Assembly (NCBI RefSeq): GCF_021869535.1
Contig: NW_026262690.1
Location: forward strand, 87,527,995-87,591,994
Origin: Mytilus californianus
Taxonomy: Eukaryota > Mollusca > Bivalvia > Mytilida > Mytilidae
Length of the DNA: 64,000 bases
Direction: 5' to 3'
Positions 33,726 through 46,500 of the stretch are shown piece after piece; the stretch's first letter is position 1, and each line of letters opens with the position of its first letter. The position numbers and the translations under genes are program-made. The notes under the pieces were generated by a model, which saw nothing but the letters and a program-made list of their open reading frames with translations, made no database searches and was not told where the DNA came from.

Positions 33726-35373
33726 CAATTAAAACAACGAAATCACTTTATGATTGTATGGTATCTTCTGGCTGGATTATTTTGTCTATTGAAACAATTC
33801 AGATTTCATATAGTAAAATATTAGGAAATTCATGCCTGAGTTCCTAAAAATATTTGTGTAAACATGGAATTATGATATAACGACAATTAACTAATTACTT
33901 GTCACCTAAGTAAACCAAGGTTAATCATTTAAATTAAAGAGAAGAAATATATTATATAACAAAATTATATTTAATGATTTTACAGCATTCCATGATATAG
34001 TTGTTGCTACTATTTATCCACTTGTTAAAAATCTTTTACCGGTTAACGATCAACAAAACTTCACAATGTCTTTAATACGGTCCATGTTCAAAATTATACA
34101 TGCAGCATTCTACACCAACAAACAACCATATTACAAGACTTCGAGACAGCCATCGGGAGCATAACAAACTACAATGTAAGTTAGAGTGTTCGCAGACATT
34201 AACATCAAAGGCTATTTTTTACGATGGCGCATATTCTAGAACATTTCTAACAGTTTGATTTGAAAAAAAAAACAAATTGCAATTGGGTTTGAATTTTAAA
34301 GAACTGCAATAGGTGAAGAGCAACACTGACGTCACAGTAATAACCATAATTTACCTACCATGTTAATAAGTTAAAGTTGTGTTAACATAATCAAATCACA
34401 TGTTTAAACAAGTATTTTGTTATCTCCAACATGAATTTCTTGATATTTTACATTTGAAAACTGAAATGTCGGAATATTAAGAATATGAAGAATAAACTAT
34501 TTTTGAATATCTGTAATTAAAAGTGGGCAAACCCTAATGACACCGATATGATAGATTTAAACAAAGTTGTAGGCATGAATATCACGATAAACCTCATATT
34601 TAATGGCATTCTGAAGTCAAAATTCTAATCCTGTTATCTATGATGAGTTTTTTTTTCTACGTCAGCCTCCACAATCAGACTTTTTACTTTGAGAGGATTT
34701 ACGAGCAACCAAATATAAACGAAGTTCCTTTTGGTGCACGGTTTCTGGCATTTTAGTGTATGATTTCTTAGTTGAATCATAATATTGGAAAACATAAGAT
34801 TCACAAGTAATCGATGTATGTAAAATGTTGACTCTGGACACACTGTCAACAACATCTTACTTCTTGAGCCTTTTTGATTGGAAAATATTTTAAAGTAGTT
34901 CATCAGTTAATTAATGCAGTAAGTATGTTTTTAACTGAAATGATGAAGTTGTTAAGGCAGTTTCATCATTATCACTGGTCACATGGTTTGGTTGAAGATA
35001 TATATATATATAACAAGATATTTAAAAAAAATTACCTTTTACTAATTTAATTTGAGATTCCTAAAATTAAAAAAAAATGTAAAGGAACCATTAAAACAAA
35101 GAATATTTTTTTTAGAACAAAATAAAGGCTGTCCTCGTAGTTCAAATAGAGATGGTTCTTTAAAAAAAAATGTTCACTTTAATTTCCTTTTCACTAACAT
35201 TACTTATTACTCCTTTATTTTTTCTATAAAAATAATATTCACTATTTATTTCTCTGAAAGGTAAATTGACTTTTGTTAGTAACCATGGTAACATACCATT
35301 GTTTATCTTATTTCCATGAAAATGTTAACAATCGGAAGGAAACATTCTATTATTATTAGCATTCCATCTCTGT
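33726..35373. other. Intergenic, no gene seen
   Basis: This is AT-rich sequence with A and T runs and a TA run near 34997-35012. The minus-strand 89-codon frame at 34634-34903 and the plus-strand frame at 35052-35264 are lysine- and phenylalanine-rich from AT bias, and I do not support them. Confidence 0.5.
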
Positions 35374-35854
35374 TTAAAGGTGTAATACCACAATTGTTTT
35401 CCCCTATTATTCTTTGTTGAATTTGCACTTTTCAAACAAATGTGCAGAATTTATCTTTGTTTCAAATAAAGAAATACTTGGCATGAGTAAAGTTTTATCA
35501 TGTCCTGTACTATAGACAAAATTTCACATGACATTTCATTGCATATGAATATAAGAAAATAACCATCACTGGAAGTTAACCCAATCAAACTTTCACACCT
35601 TTTTTTTCAGTGTACAAGCTTGAGTAACCATGTAACCTCAAGTTTCCAAAATATTCTATAGAAACACCAAATAAAACAATAATGGTGTTTTGGAACACCC
35701 AAGATATATGTTTATGACTCAGAAATGTTTTACTGCAATGAAATGTAGGATTAATTTCCCACAACTGTCAAATTCCTGGGAATATTTTTTTTCGACCCTT
35801 TTTTGTATGCAACCGGATGTGACGTACTATGATTTGGTGGCATTACACCTTTAA
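35374..35854. mobile_element. MITE family M2, copy with intact TTAA-flanked inverted ends
   Basis: The left end is TTAAAGGTGTAATACCAC (35374-35391) and the right end GTGGCATTACACCTTTAA (35837-35854), an inverted pair with one mismatch. Removing the TTAA on each side leaves AGGTGTAATACCAC ends, so TTAA is a likely target duplication. Length is 481 bp. The second copy is 13371-13812. The minus-strand frame at 35751-36065 overlaps its right end and is not supported. Confidence 0.85.
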
Positions 35855-36091
35855 AGTGATTCAACTTTCTAGAAATTTTCTTCCTACCCATATCTATATT
35901 ATTATGTTTGGATCTCATTCTTCTTCTGTTTCTATTTTTTCTTCTTCGACATTTTATTTTCCAACTTGCATTTCCTTGTAGGTAAGTTTTAATTTTCCGT
36001 AGGGCGTATTCTAAAAGACATAGAAAGCTTTTAGGAAAATATATTGAAAGCCATATGCAGAACATAAACTATTAAAAATTAATAGTTCTTA

Positions 36092-36285
36092 CCCTGCTTA
36101 CCCTTCTGGAGCACCTGAGACCACCCCCCGTTTTGGTGGGGGTTGATCAGTCTATTATTTTTTATGTTGTTTTTTGTGTACTTTTGTTTGTCTGTTTGTC
36201 TTTTTCTTTTTTAGCCATGGCGTTGTCAGTTTATTTTCGACTTATGAGTTTGAATGTCCCTTTGGTATCTGTTGCCTCTCTTTTT
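36092..36285 (+). repeat. Penelope-type 3' tail, 5' truncated
   Basis: It starts at CTGCTTACCCTTCTGGAGCA and ends near TGCCTCTCTTT, matching 20713-20905. The 63-codon frame here reads through the tail and is not a gene. Confidence 0.8.
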
Positions 36286-36654
36286 CTTAGATATTCATTC
36301 CCTCAGAGACCAATTTTTCCATAAGATGTATTCCAGAGAACAGCTGCAAATTGATTGATTTCCATACATGATCACTATTATATCTTAGGTTGAACAGGAC
36401 CTGATTACTACCCCAGAGCTAGAATCCATCCCTGATTGGTTGTCTTTGTGTTTGCGGAATGTTTAGTTGTCTGTATTGTATTTTTGGGGGTGTTGCTTAT
36501 CTTGATGGCTTTTTTTTTGTCATAATATTGTTTGTTCTTGTTTGACTTATGACATTTCATTGTCCTCCTCAGTAAATACTTTCTAATGCTCGGAAACGGC
36601 AATTCTGTATGCAAAAAGTTGATAAATGTCTGAGCAGTAGGAAGTATACATTTT

Positions 36655-37148
36655 TAGAGCTTGCCTTTCCTATCATGATTTCCTTAAAAAAGGGTTGGTG
36701 CTGACAAGGAAACTAACCAAGAGTTCCAAGTGGTGAAGTGGAATTAATCCCTTGAAAATTTTACGAACGCCATCAAGAGTTGGTTGACCGTTATGGAATA
36801 TCAGTTTCACAGATGACGACGGATATGTTTCAATTGTCGTAACCACAATCCCGTCCTCTTTTCCTAAATTTGACCAACCAAATTAGACGTCTGACCACAG
36901 GCTTTCCACTTACATGATCAACACGACAGGTGCAACTTGTGTAGCAGGATCTGTTTTGACTGCCGGAGCATTTGAGATCATCCCCTGTTTTTCGGTGGGG
37001 TTCGTCACGCTCAGTCCTTATTTTTCTATGTTGTGTTTTGTATACTGTTGTTTGTGTTTTGGTCGTTTTTCGTTTTTTTCTATGGCATAGTCAGGTCCGT
37101 TTTCGACATATGAGTTTTAATATCCCTTTGGTATCTTTCGCCTCCATG
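36655..37148 (+). pseudogene. Penelope-type copy: RT C-terminus plus 3' tail, 5' truncated
   Basis: The 5' part (36655-36840) matches the RT thumb coding region (CCTATCATGATTTCCTTA, CCAAGAGTTCCAAGTGGTGA, GTTGGTTGACCGTTA), with frame damage. The 3' tail continues to GTATCTTTCGCCTCC (about 37148). Confidence 0.8.
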
Positions 37149-37224
37149 GTAAAGACCATGAATCGTTTGGTATGATTTCCTTGTCAATAACTTTCAAAAT
37201 CTACATATATAATATCAGGATTTA

Positions 37225-37500
37225 AATTTTAAACTTAACTTGTGTTCATTGGTTGTCGTTTGTTGATTTGTTCATAAGTGTTTCTCATTTCTCGTTATAT
37301 AGATTAGACCGTTGGTTTTCCTGTTTGAATGGTTTTACACTAGTCATTTTTGGGGCCCTTTATAGCTTGCTGTTCGGTGTGAGCCAAGGCTCCGTGTTGA
37401 TAGGCGTACTTTGACCTACAATGGTTTACTTTTACGAATTGTGACTTGGATGGCGAGTTGTCTCATTGGCACTCATACCACATCTTCTTATATCTAACTA
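37225..37500 (+). repeat. Dispersed repeat R1 copy
   Basis: Landmarks are GGGGCCCTTTATAGCTTGCT, GTTCGGTGTGAGCCAAGGCT, GACTTGGATGGCGAGTTGTC and CACTCATACCACATCTTCTT. It is near-identical in its last 180 bp to 59385-59527. Confidence 0.8.
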
Positions 37501-40500
37501 ATTGGTACACCCCCACAAAACTATAAGGCAAAGGGATGATATATCTTGACAATGTGCAAATGTAAAGATCCTTATTTTGTTATGCTTCTACTTTTTCTCT
37601 TTTTTTTTTAAAGTTTTTTGCTTTAGTTTTTTGACAAATATTATCCCCGATCCGTAACTTTAGGTAACTGTAAATTCTTTCAATACTTTACAAAACAATT
37701 GATGTTAAATAACCTTTAAACATATTCTGTTTCAGCTATTTAATTTTCAGCGTATCATTTCCAAGCCATACATTTTTACTAACCAACGAACAAGAAAGAG
37801 GATTATTAGAATATTTTGCTGAAAACAGATTAAAAAAAAGCTACAAGAATGTGACCTATTCAAGCAATCCCAATCGAACACCTGATTAATCAAAGCAATA
37901 TTCAATATTCACCACTAATTCAAAAATAAAGTTCTTCATGTACCAATGTTATTGCTTTCATAGTGTCGGAAATACCTCGTTCAATATTCAAAACGAACAA
38001 TTGTCTTTATTTTTTCCGAAATTAAGTCTCTTTTAAGTCATCAAAAACTACTTTTAAAGAGGAGGTTTAAAATATTTAAAATTTTTTTTTAAAGTCAATT
38101 CATCAATCAATACTCAAAAGAATCCAATGGAGTAAATATATTTCGACTTGTACACTATAAATATCGATAAAATAAGCCATTGTGGTCAAATTCTGTTGTT
38201 TTCTATATTATTCAACATCAAAGTTCTTAAGCATGCCAGTGAAATGAAAGTTCGATACAGAAAATGATAAAATAAAATTTAAAGATTAATTAATTTGATT
38301 ATTAAATTAATTGTAAAAATACAGAGATTTAATTTCATGGCCATTCCATACCTAAAAAATATATATATACCTTCTGATATTGGTATATAAACTTTTTATA
38401 AATGCTTTAGCATGCTGCATTTTTTAAAGTAGACTTAACTGTAACTTATCTATTCATGAATGGCTAGTGACCTTTTCTTTTACGTGATATCATGTTACAT
38501 GTTTATTTCATCATCTTGTAAATTCCAATATTTTAGCCGTAGAAATATCTGTATTACTGGTCCTTCAGTCCTGGATAACTCTTGTATTTTAATCTTTAAT
38601 ACTATAAATATAGTTTGTCCAGCAGGGGCGGATCCATGATTTTTTGAAAGAGTGGCGTAATTCCATAAAACGGATTTTTGGACGATTTTTTGCTAAAAAA
38701 ATCATATTAATCGTGAAAAAATGATATAATTAATTTTTTTTTGCAATCAAAGGAGGGGCGAACGGCCACTACGCCCGCTGGATCAGTCACTGCCCTGATA
38801 AATAGCCATTAAATTAGTTATTACCGACAAAAAATTTGAGTTGACAAATTTGACAGAACTGATGCTGAAATAATAAACAAAACTAACGATATAAGTTTGT
38901 AATTTTTTTTCAATATATGCAAAGTTTCATTTTTCAGATTTCATAACGTATGACAAATTTTTCTGAGATTATCAACTACTAGGCCTACCTCATGCAAAGT
39001 TAATAACTGCCATAATGTTGTCTATTCCATCGACTTGCTGCCTTCGATTGTCCTCCTTCGATTGATGCTTTTTTTTGTATTTCGGCAATTTTTTTTTATG
39101 CTTTTCTATAATGAGGGCCTCGGGGGAGATTATTTATATAACCAAGTGTGTAACCCTCTTAAAATAAATTGTTGTTGCTGTTAAACTTATACTTAAACAC
39201 TTTAAGCTTTCAAATAAAATTACATATGAACAAGCAATAAAAATCCGTTGAAAAGGGCTTAATTCATCAGATCGATAAAAAGCAGAAAAACAAGTAACCA
39301 AAACACAGGCCGGTCGTGGCAGGGTATTTATACATCCAAAAACAAAAAAGACACTAAGTACAGATCTGAGATTACTCGCAAGTTTTCGCAGTTACTGACA
39401 GCTTGTTCAAAGCCAATAACAACTAATAAAAAAAATCATGTATGTAAGACACAATTACCAATCAGTACACATCCAACATTAACTGGCCTGTGTAACATTT
39501 TTTGTAAACTTAATTACTTATTGTAGATAACTCTTTAGGAACTACGAGGCAACATGAAGCCTTGCACATTTAGAAACAAAATATAAATAAAATATTTCCT
39601 CAAGATAAAAGAACAAACATACCACAAACATGTTCTCAATCTAAGCAATGTTTTAAAGATTATGTCAGCGCTGAAACATTGACTAGACTCTGGCTGATGT
39701 TCAAAGCAGTATACTGAGAGCATACAAGACCGTCTTTTGTCATTGTTATCTGCGGGACGAAAGCATAAGTTTTAGTAAGAAATACACAACGATTTATATT
39801 GACTAAGCATGTGTCAGATCATCCAGTGTTAGCTACACCTAAGGGTGTGGAGTTAAATTTGTTTAAAAGTATACTTAGCCCACCATGTCATGTACATAGG
39901 TACTTTCATATATTTTTAAGAAATTGAATGCTTCTTCTTTCGCGATTCATACAAAAAATGTACACAAGATTAATGCTTTTACAAAAAAAGAAACTACGAG
40001 TTGAATCAAGGTTTCGTTTGTTTCTCTATGTGTTGTTGTCGTCATAGGGGGGATGCGCAGTCATGAATGTTGCATTTTATTGGGAAATAAAATAACGCTT
40101 TGGAATGCCTCGCGATTTTGTCTAATTAAAATAATTTATCGTTTTTTACCTAAATATTTGTGCTATATTAATTCTTTTTCTTTTTTGATTTTTTAGCTCT
40201 TAAACTTTTGGTGAAGGTTTTGAACTTAAGCATAAATTGGATTGGACCATTACTCCGAGCCACTTTCTGCGAAATACATCAACATATGTTCCCATTTATT
40301 CTTATTTGAAAACTTGTATTCTTGTCGCCTTTTGTATTCATGCTGAACTGTGAAGGACATTTCATCTTCAAATGTTTTTACTCTCTGATAAAACCATCGG
40401 TACTGACTTATCTTTAACTATTATCTTCAATTTGTAGGAGCCAAAATAATCCAATGCTATTTAAAACTACATTTCCAAAGGTATTCAAACACTAATAACA

Positions 40501-41215
40501 ACTACATAAATATACACGTATAGTACTTGTTTTAGTGCTCCTGGAATTAGCTTCATCGGGTACATTCATGATCAAAAGTCAAATACATAAAAACTGAATC
40601 AAAGCTGTAAACTGAAATATATACTACAGTTTCCAAGAAATGTTTCTGTATCCAAATTTCACCGAACGTTGAGTTACTATATGAAATGACAAAAAGTTGC
40701 ACCCGACTGATTAATATGGACGTATGACTTAGTAGTCTTTTTAATTCAATGTAACTGAATAAGAACTAACGCAATAAAATCGATTAAAACTAAAGTTTGA
40801 ATAAACAGTTAGCTAATGAGTGATGGATCTGAAAACGCATTACACGGTAAAGCATGCTAACATGAAACTCTACTGCAAATTTTAGAAAGTCTTTATTTGC
40901 AATTCAAGAGAAAAGATACGACGAAAATTTCATGCATGGCCATGTGGTTATAATATATAAGATTTGGTACGAGCGATGAATCTGTAGAGTAATAAAAACT
41001 ATCCTCACATGAAGCTTGAAACCAAATTTCAGGAAGCACACTGATTTATGGTTCTCAAGAAAATACGACGAAAATATTATGGGACGGACAAACAGAAGTA
41101 AACCCGTGTATCTCCCTTATTTGTAGCAGGGGTATAACAATCCTAAAGCACCAAAAGAAACCTTCCAAAATTTATCTTTAGGTCAACATACGATGTTTAG
41201 CAAAATGTTAAATCA
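37501..41215. other. Intergenic, no gene seen apart from a small MITE
   Basis: No exon is supported in these 3.7 kb. The only structured feature I found is the small CAG-ended element at 38623-38792. The minus-strand frame at 39535-39723 has several cysteines but no recognisable motif or splice context. Confidence 0.5.
38623..38792. mobile_element. Small MITE with CAG(T/G)GGCGGATCCA-type ends
   Basis: The left end is CAGGGGCGGATCCATGAT and the right end CGCTGGATCAGTCACTG. They are an imperfect inverted pair, related to the element at 45975-46142. Length is 170 bp. I could not see a clean target duplication. Confidence 0.6.
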
Positions 41216-41412
41216 CAAAAATACTGAACTCAGAGGAAAATTCAAAACGGAAAGTCCCTAATCAAATGGCAAAATCAAAAGCACAAATACATCAAACGAA
41301 TGGACAACAACTGTCATATTCCTGACTTGGTACAGGCATTTTCTTATGTAGAAAATGGTGGATTGAATCTGGACAAAGCACATAAGCAAAAAAGAAAGAC
41401 AAGAAACTTGCA
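41216..41412 (-). repeat. Family-2 Penelope-type 3' end, internally deleted
   Basis: It starts with AATACTGAACTCAGAGG and matches 42236-42400, then jumps at about 41368 to text matching 42592-42630 (GACAAAGCACATAAGCAAAA). It has the same 3' end as the copies at 42236 and 25645. Confidence 0.75.
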
Positions 41413-41423
41413 ATAGACAGGTG

Positions 41424-41676
41424 TCAAAACAATAATGAATTCCAACCATAATCGCCCCGATCGTAAGTACCTGAATAAATTAAACAGATATCAATGTATT
41501 CTAAGGCTTTATTTGTAGCATTGTTCATTGAGCGCATAATACGAGAAATTCTTACAACACTCCCCCTATTGCCGTCCATTTCTTTGTCACCACACCACTG
41601 TCCAATTAATATTTGTCTTTGGACTAATTGTGTGGTGCAGCACAACATATTCTTTTGTTTGTAATGTGTGTTAGCT
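41424..41676 (-). other. Possible extra dicysteine-type exon downstream of the galaxin-like gene
   Basis: On the minus strand, an acceptor (TTTTCTATTAG, just above 41676) is followed by an open frame that in phase 1 reads ANTHYKQKNMLCCTTQLV, then GQWC, running to a possible donor GTACTT near 41466 (also phase 1) or a stop at 41424. Phase-1 borders and the CC motif match the style of the exons at 43513-48792. No downstream partner exon was found. It may be an alternative exon, a remnant of a tandem gene copy, or chance. Confidence 0.3.
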
Positions 41677-41849
41677 AATAGAAAAGAAAGAAAATAAGTT
41701 AAACGATGTTTGTTACATTACATATCCTGTTTTAAAACTAACTTAAAATTATAAGAATTTTTGGCAAGAGACTTCAACGAATTAAACAATATTAAAAAAG
41801 ACAAATATTAAGAAAAATGAAGAGAAGATTATAAAAAGAAATAAGTTTG

Positions 41850-42005
41850 TTACCTGTAATTCAGTGGTTGTCGTTGGTTGTTGTCTATCATATTTGTTTT
41901 TTTGTTTATTGTTTTGTACATAAATCAGTTAGTTTTTTCGTATGAATTATTTTACATGTTGTCATGGGTGGGCCTTTTATGACTTAATAATATACGGTTT
42001 GATTT
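41850..42005 (+). repeat. Dispersed repeat R1, 5' part
   Basis: It contains CAGTGGTTGTCGTTGGTTGT, ACATAAATCAGTTAGTTTTT and TGTTGTCATGGGTGGGCCTT, matching parts of 31940-32075 and 44710-44780. Confidence 0.5.
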
Positions 42006-42235
42006 TAAACATATGTTTTTTTTTTATTAAGATATGAAAAGGATTGAGCAACAGGCACAGCCTATAAAAGCTCTCTCCGTATTACATGCACAAGGTATAA
42101 ATCAAATATTAACAACTGTATTAAAAATAATATAATATAGTGGAAAATGCATCATACTTATGAGCACATACAAGCAAATAAATATTTACAGTGTTAATTA
42201 CTAAATGTATAGTATAAAGTAAAATAACAAAAATA

Positions 42236-43290
42236 CCGAACTCCAAGGAAAATTCAAAACGGAAAGTCCCTAATGAAATGGCAAAATCAAAAGCTCAAAG
42301 ACATCCAACGAATGGAAAACAACTGTCATATTCCTGACTTGGTACAGACATTTCCTTATGTAGAAAATGGTGGATTAAAGCTGGTTTTATAGCTAGCTAA
42401 ACCTCTCAAATGTTTGACAGTCGCATAAAATTCCATTATATTGACAACAATGTGTGAACAAAACGAGCAGACATACAAATGTAATATGTTAAAATGTCAA
42501 AAATAGGGGTACAGCAGTCAACATTGTGTTATAATCTTAATCAATATAAAAACAAACAAATATGTCAACAAAGAAAAACAAAAAAGACATATAGACAAAG
42601 CACATAAGCAAAAAAGAAAGACAAGAATACAAAATTTACCATTAGTACAATAACACAATGACGGGATGTAAAAGTACCTAGCCACGCCAAAGTGATATTA
42701 CCAAAAATGGACTAAACAGTGAAGGTAATAATTTACAAAGACAAATAAAAAACACTATAATACGTAATTAAGATGATAAACAACGTCAGTACCTAGAATC
42801 TATACTTTAAGACCATCATGTATTATTTGTGTAGTTGATACGGAATATTTATCAACAAGGCCTTGGTATCATCCGATGAACTTTTTTAGAAAAAGGACGA
42901 GAGGTTCTTTGACATATTAACCCTGGTTCATCAACACTCTGCTCTGACACTGGTGACGTTTTATAAAATCTGAGTAGCAGCTGCAAGCTCTTGAATACCG
43001 AATGAGTTGGGAAATATATATCCCAAATGCAGGTGAAGTTGGTATATCGCTACTAAGGTGGGGGGAAATTGATAATTTCAAAATTAAAATTGTCTCGTTT
43101 GTCATAGATTCTGGTACTGAGATGACCGCTTATGTCAAATTCGAGGTACAAGTCTAAAAATTAGGTTGAGGAAGCCGTATCTGTTGTTTCTTTAATTTCT
43201 AGTTATGGAGGATATATTAATGGAACCCAATCAGAAAAGTTTGGATTGTTAATGGAAGAAAATAATCAATATATCTGAATGTGAAATTAA
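42236..43290 (-). pseudogene. Family-2 Penelope-type copy: RT C-terminus plus 3' tail
   Basis: On the minus strand, 43290 to about 42905 encodes a decayed RT C-terminal region: ILKLSISP, DIPTSPAFGIYISQLIRYSR, then ACSCYSDF. This parallels NIPAAPAYGVYISQLIRYSR of the intact RT at 63183-64000. Its tail runs from 42905 to 42236 and differs from the family-1 tail, so this is a separate but related family. The same tail is at 24575-25645 (split) and 41216-41412. Frames outside 42917-43105 are broken. Confidence 0.75.
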
Positions 43291-43399
43291 ATGATCTGGC
43301 TTCTTCGATCTTCTTGTTTTTGACAAGTGTATGAAAGAAACTCCGACTCATATGAAAATAAAAAGAGGTATATTAAAGTATGTAGGCAATTACTCATCA

Positions 43400-43405
43400 T
43401 TTATT
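43400..43405 (-). terminator. Candidate polyadenylation signal of the galaxin-like gene
   Basis: AATAAA on the minus strand lies 108 bp after the stop codon at 43513. There is no other support. Confidence 0.4.
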
Positions 43406-43512
43406 CCAGTCCAGTACCTTGAGACATGCAAATATCCTGTATAAGTCATTAGAAATATATATATATATAAGGTTTGGAAGAGAACCTAAGCTTACTTAGA
43501 AGAATAAATGAT

Positions 43513-46500
43513 TTAATGTTGAAAAAAAAGAAGGAACGAAATGAAAACACTACACCATACGTGTCCTTTTGTGACAACATGACCATGGCTAAACTCTGAT
43601 GTTGTTGTAGAATAAGGTACATCTTCACAACAGCCACTCTCTTTTCTGTCAGTTTTTATATGTTTTCTATTTTTACAGCATAACTCTTTGTTGATTTTAA
43701 AAAGTTTTCCATTGCATTCTTCAAATCCGATAGGTATTGATTGGTCTTTCTTGCAGTAATGTGTTTTTCTGTTGTACGAATTTATTCCGCAACATCTTTG
43801 ATGTGATGTCTTATGATAAAGTTTTGTAAAATTAGAACTTTTATCCTTGCAACAAAAATACTGGTTTCTTTTATTTAATAGTTGACCACAGCATTCTCCC
43901 TTTCTTCCTACATGTATAAATTAATCACGATAATATAACATACAATATTAACTAAACGATCGAAGAAACAACTGTTTACAATACATGCAAACTAAATAAA
44001 ACACTGATACATCTCAAGGAAATCTAACTGAAGATTTGCAAGTTCAATACTTGTATGTATCTTGGACTATTGTCTTTATGTGCATTTCTAAATTTGTAGC
44101 ATGTTTGGAAATATGCAATATTAACCATTAAGCAAGACACACAAATGTTGTGATTCACAACTAGATATTGTCTGTTCGTCTTTGTTCTTTTGGTCATGGT
44201 TTTAATTGACCGTTTCAGAATCGAAAGGACAATGGGTTATTTCATTGTTCGTACCCCAAAATGAAAATAACGTCACGTCATTGGTTGAATTTCCACTGTT
44301 AAAGACGTTTTTAACCAATCACCACGTTTTGGTGTACACTTTTGAAAATATTACCAAGAATGCATTTGATTCTGAAACGGCGAATTGTCCGTCTTTCTTC
44401 CACTTATGATTTTTTATTTCCATCTTTTATATAAATGTTAGCTTAGTCTGGAAAAGAATTTGAAGTTAGGCTTTGGACTAGCTTTCAGTAACTTCTAGTA
44501 CTCTTAGATCGGTACTTTGTGTATTTTTTTATTCCTTAGGTTTTTGTTGGGCATTGCAACAATCTGATGAGTCAAGCCCTTTCCAACTGTTTTTTACAGT
44601 TTATTCTTATGTTGTGCTGATACACCACCGTCCCAAGTTTGAGGAAGGTTGATTGCCCACAAAAATGTTATACCTCACATTTTTTATGTGCCCGTCCAAA
44701 GCTAGCTGGAGATTGTAATTCAGTGGTTGACGTTGTATATTGGGAGAATTGTTTTACATCTGTCATACCGGATCCTTATATAGCTAACTAATATGTATGG
44801 GTTCAGCTCATTGTTGAAGGACGTACCATGACCTATAGTTGTTTATATCCCAGTCCATTGATCTCTAGTGGGTAGTTGTCTCATTTGCAATCAAACCACA
44901 TGATTGTCTGTTTTTATATCGGAAGAAGTAATTTGAAAATAAATCTTGTTACATCCATGATAATTTTATTCTGGATAGCAAAATATCTCAATTTCATGCA
45001 TTTAGTATACACATATAAAGGTGATTCGTTACCAAATGTTTGTCAACCACAGGACTGCTTTGTAAAATGAAGTCATTATCAAATAAACTGATCAGTAAGA
45101 GTTATATTCACCCTAAATAGACTATTTTCATATTACCGATTTTTGACTCCGGTGTTTTATTTTTTCGACTGGTTATCTTCTCTGTATTAGGACATCATTG
45201 TATTCAGTCTAGTAAGAGCAAGCTAAAGAAGTAAAATCAAGCTGACAAATGGTACAATTTAGGGGAAAATTAACTGTTTTATGCTTTCTTTACACGGCAA
45301 AGTCATCAGAAAACAACAGTAAACCTTCTACCGAAAATGCACCGATTATATGTTTTATTTTACTTCATTTGGTTGCTTCTTCTTGGCCGAGTACCTGGAT
45401 GTCCTTCCACAGAGCAGGTAACCTGTCGAAAAATTATGAAATCAGGACTCAAAAGTTGGTATTATGAAAATAGTCTATTAATAAAAGCACTATAAACTTT
45501 TCACTATCTATCACGTCGATCGTTTTAATGTAACTGTTTCCCAATTTATCACAGAATTGTTTCCCCAAATGTTTCACGTTCTTTTACCGATCTTAACTCT
45601 TATATACTTTAACTCATAAAAGGGTTTGATCAATATGGGGGTCTCATTTGAGTGAGGGGGTCTGATCCCGTATCCCGCTTATCATTGCAATAAAGCTTGT
45701 AGTTTCACGTGTCCCGACCGACTTCGTTTCCCGTTTTCACGCACAATAATTTGACTTTCACTTGTCTCGCTTACAAAAAATCGACCAATCCCGCATCACG
45801 CTTAGACCCCAATGATACACACAATATGAAGGTTGTCGCATGCAAACAAAATATATCTCTTTCATTTTTATTCTTTTGGACTTCTGAATCATAATTATAG
45901 AGCTATGCATGAGGAGAATTTGAGAGATTTAACGATGCCAGCTCAAATCATATTGAAGAGAAGTTGTATGAGATCAGTGGCGGATCCAAAATTTTTCATA
46001 AGTGGGGTCCCACTGACTGCCTAAGAGGGGGCCCGCTCCAGTCATGCTTCAGTGATTCCCTATATAATCAAACAAATTTTTCCCAAAAAAGGGGGGGGGG
46101 GGGGGGGCGGGCCCCCTGAAAAACCCTCTAAATCCGCCTCTGTGAGATAGATGTACTAGTATATGTAGTTCGTTTTACCTAATTTTGTGTATCTTTATTA
46201 AAACATGTGAAAAAAATATACACCATATCTTACCGTTTTCGTAATAAACATTTTCACAGCATACACCTATCCGTTTGTCTCTTAATTCATTTTCGCAGCA
46301 TTCGTTGCTTTGTTTTTCGTCATTGATTCTCCTCAGTTGATTCCCACGGCAGACGTGTGTGAGTATATTATAGACCTCATAATTACCTGTAAATGTAAGA
46401 GTTTATAGTAATATATTTGAGTCTTTCTCAGTTTCAAAAACACGCTGCAAAAATATTATTACATGTTGTTTAATTATGGATATAACATTTTTATTTATAT

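Noticed and set aside
43449..43637. 62-codon minus-strand frame beginning MAVVKMYLIL
   Set aside because: It overlaps the last exon of the galaxin-like gene in another frame.
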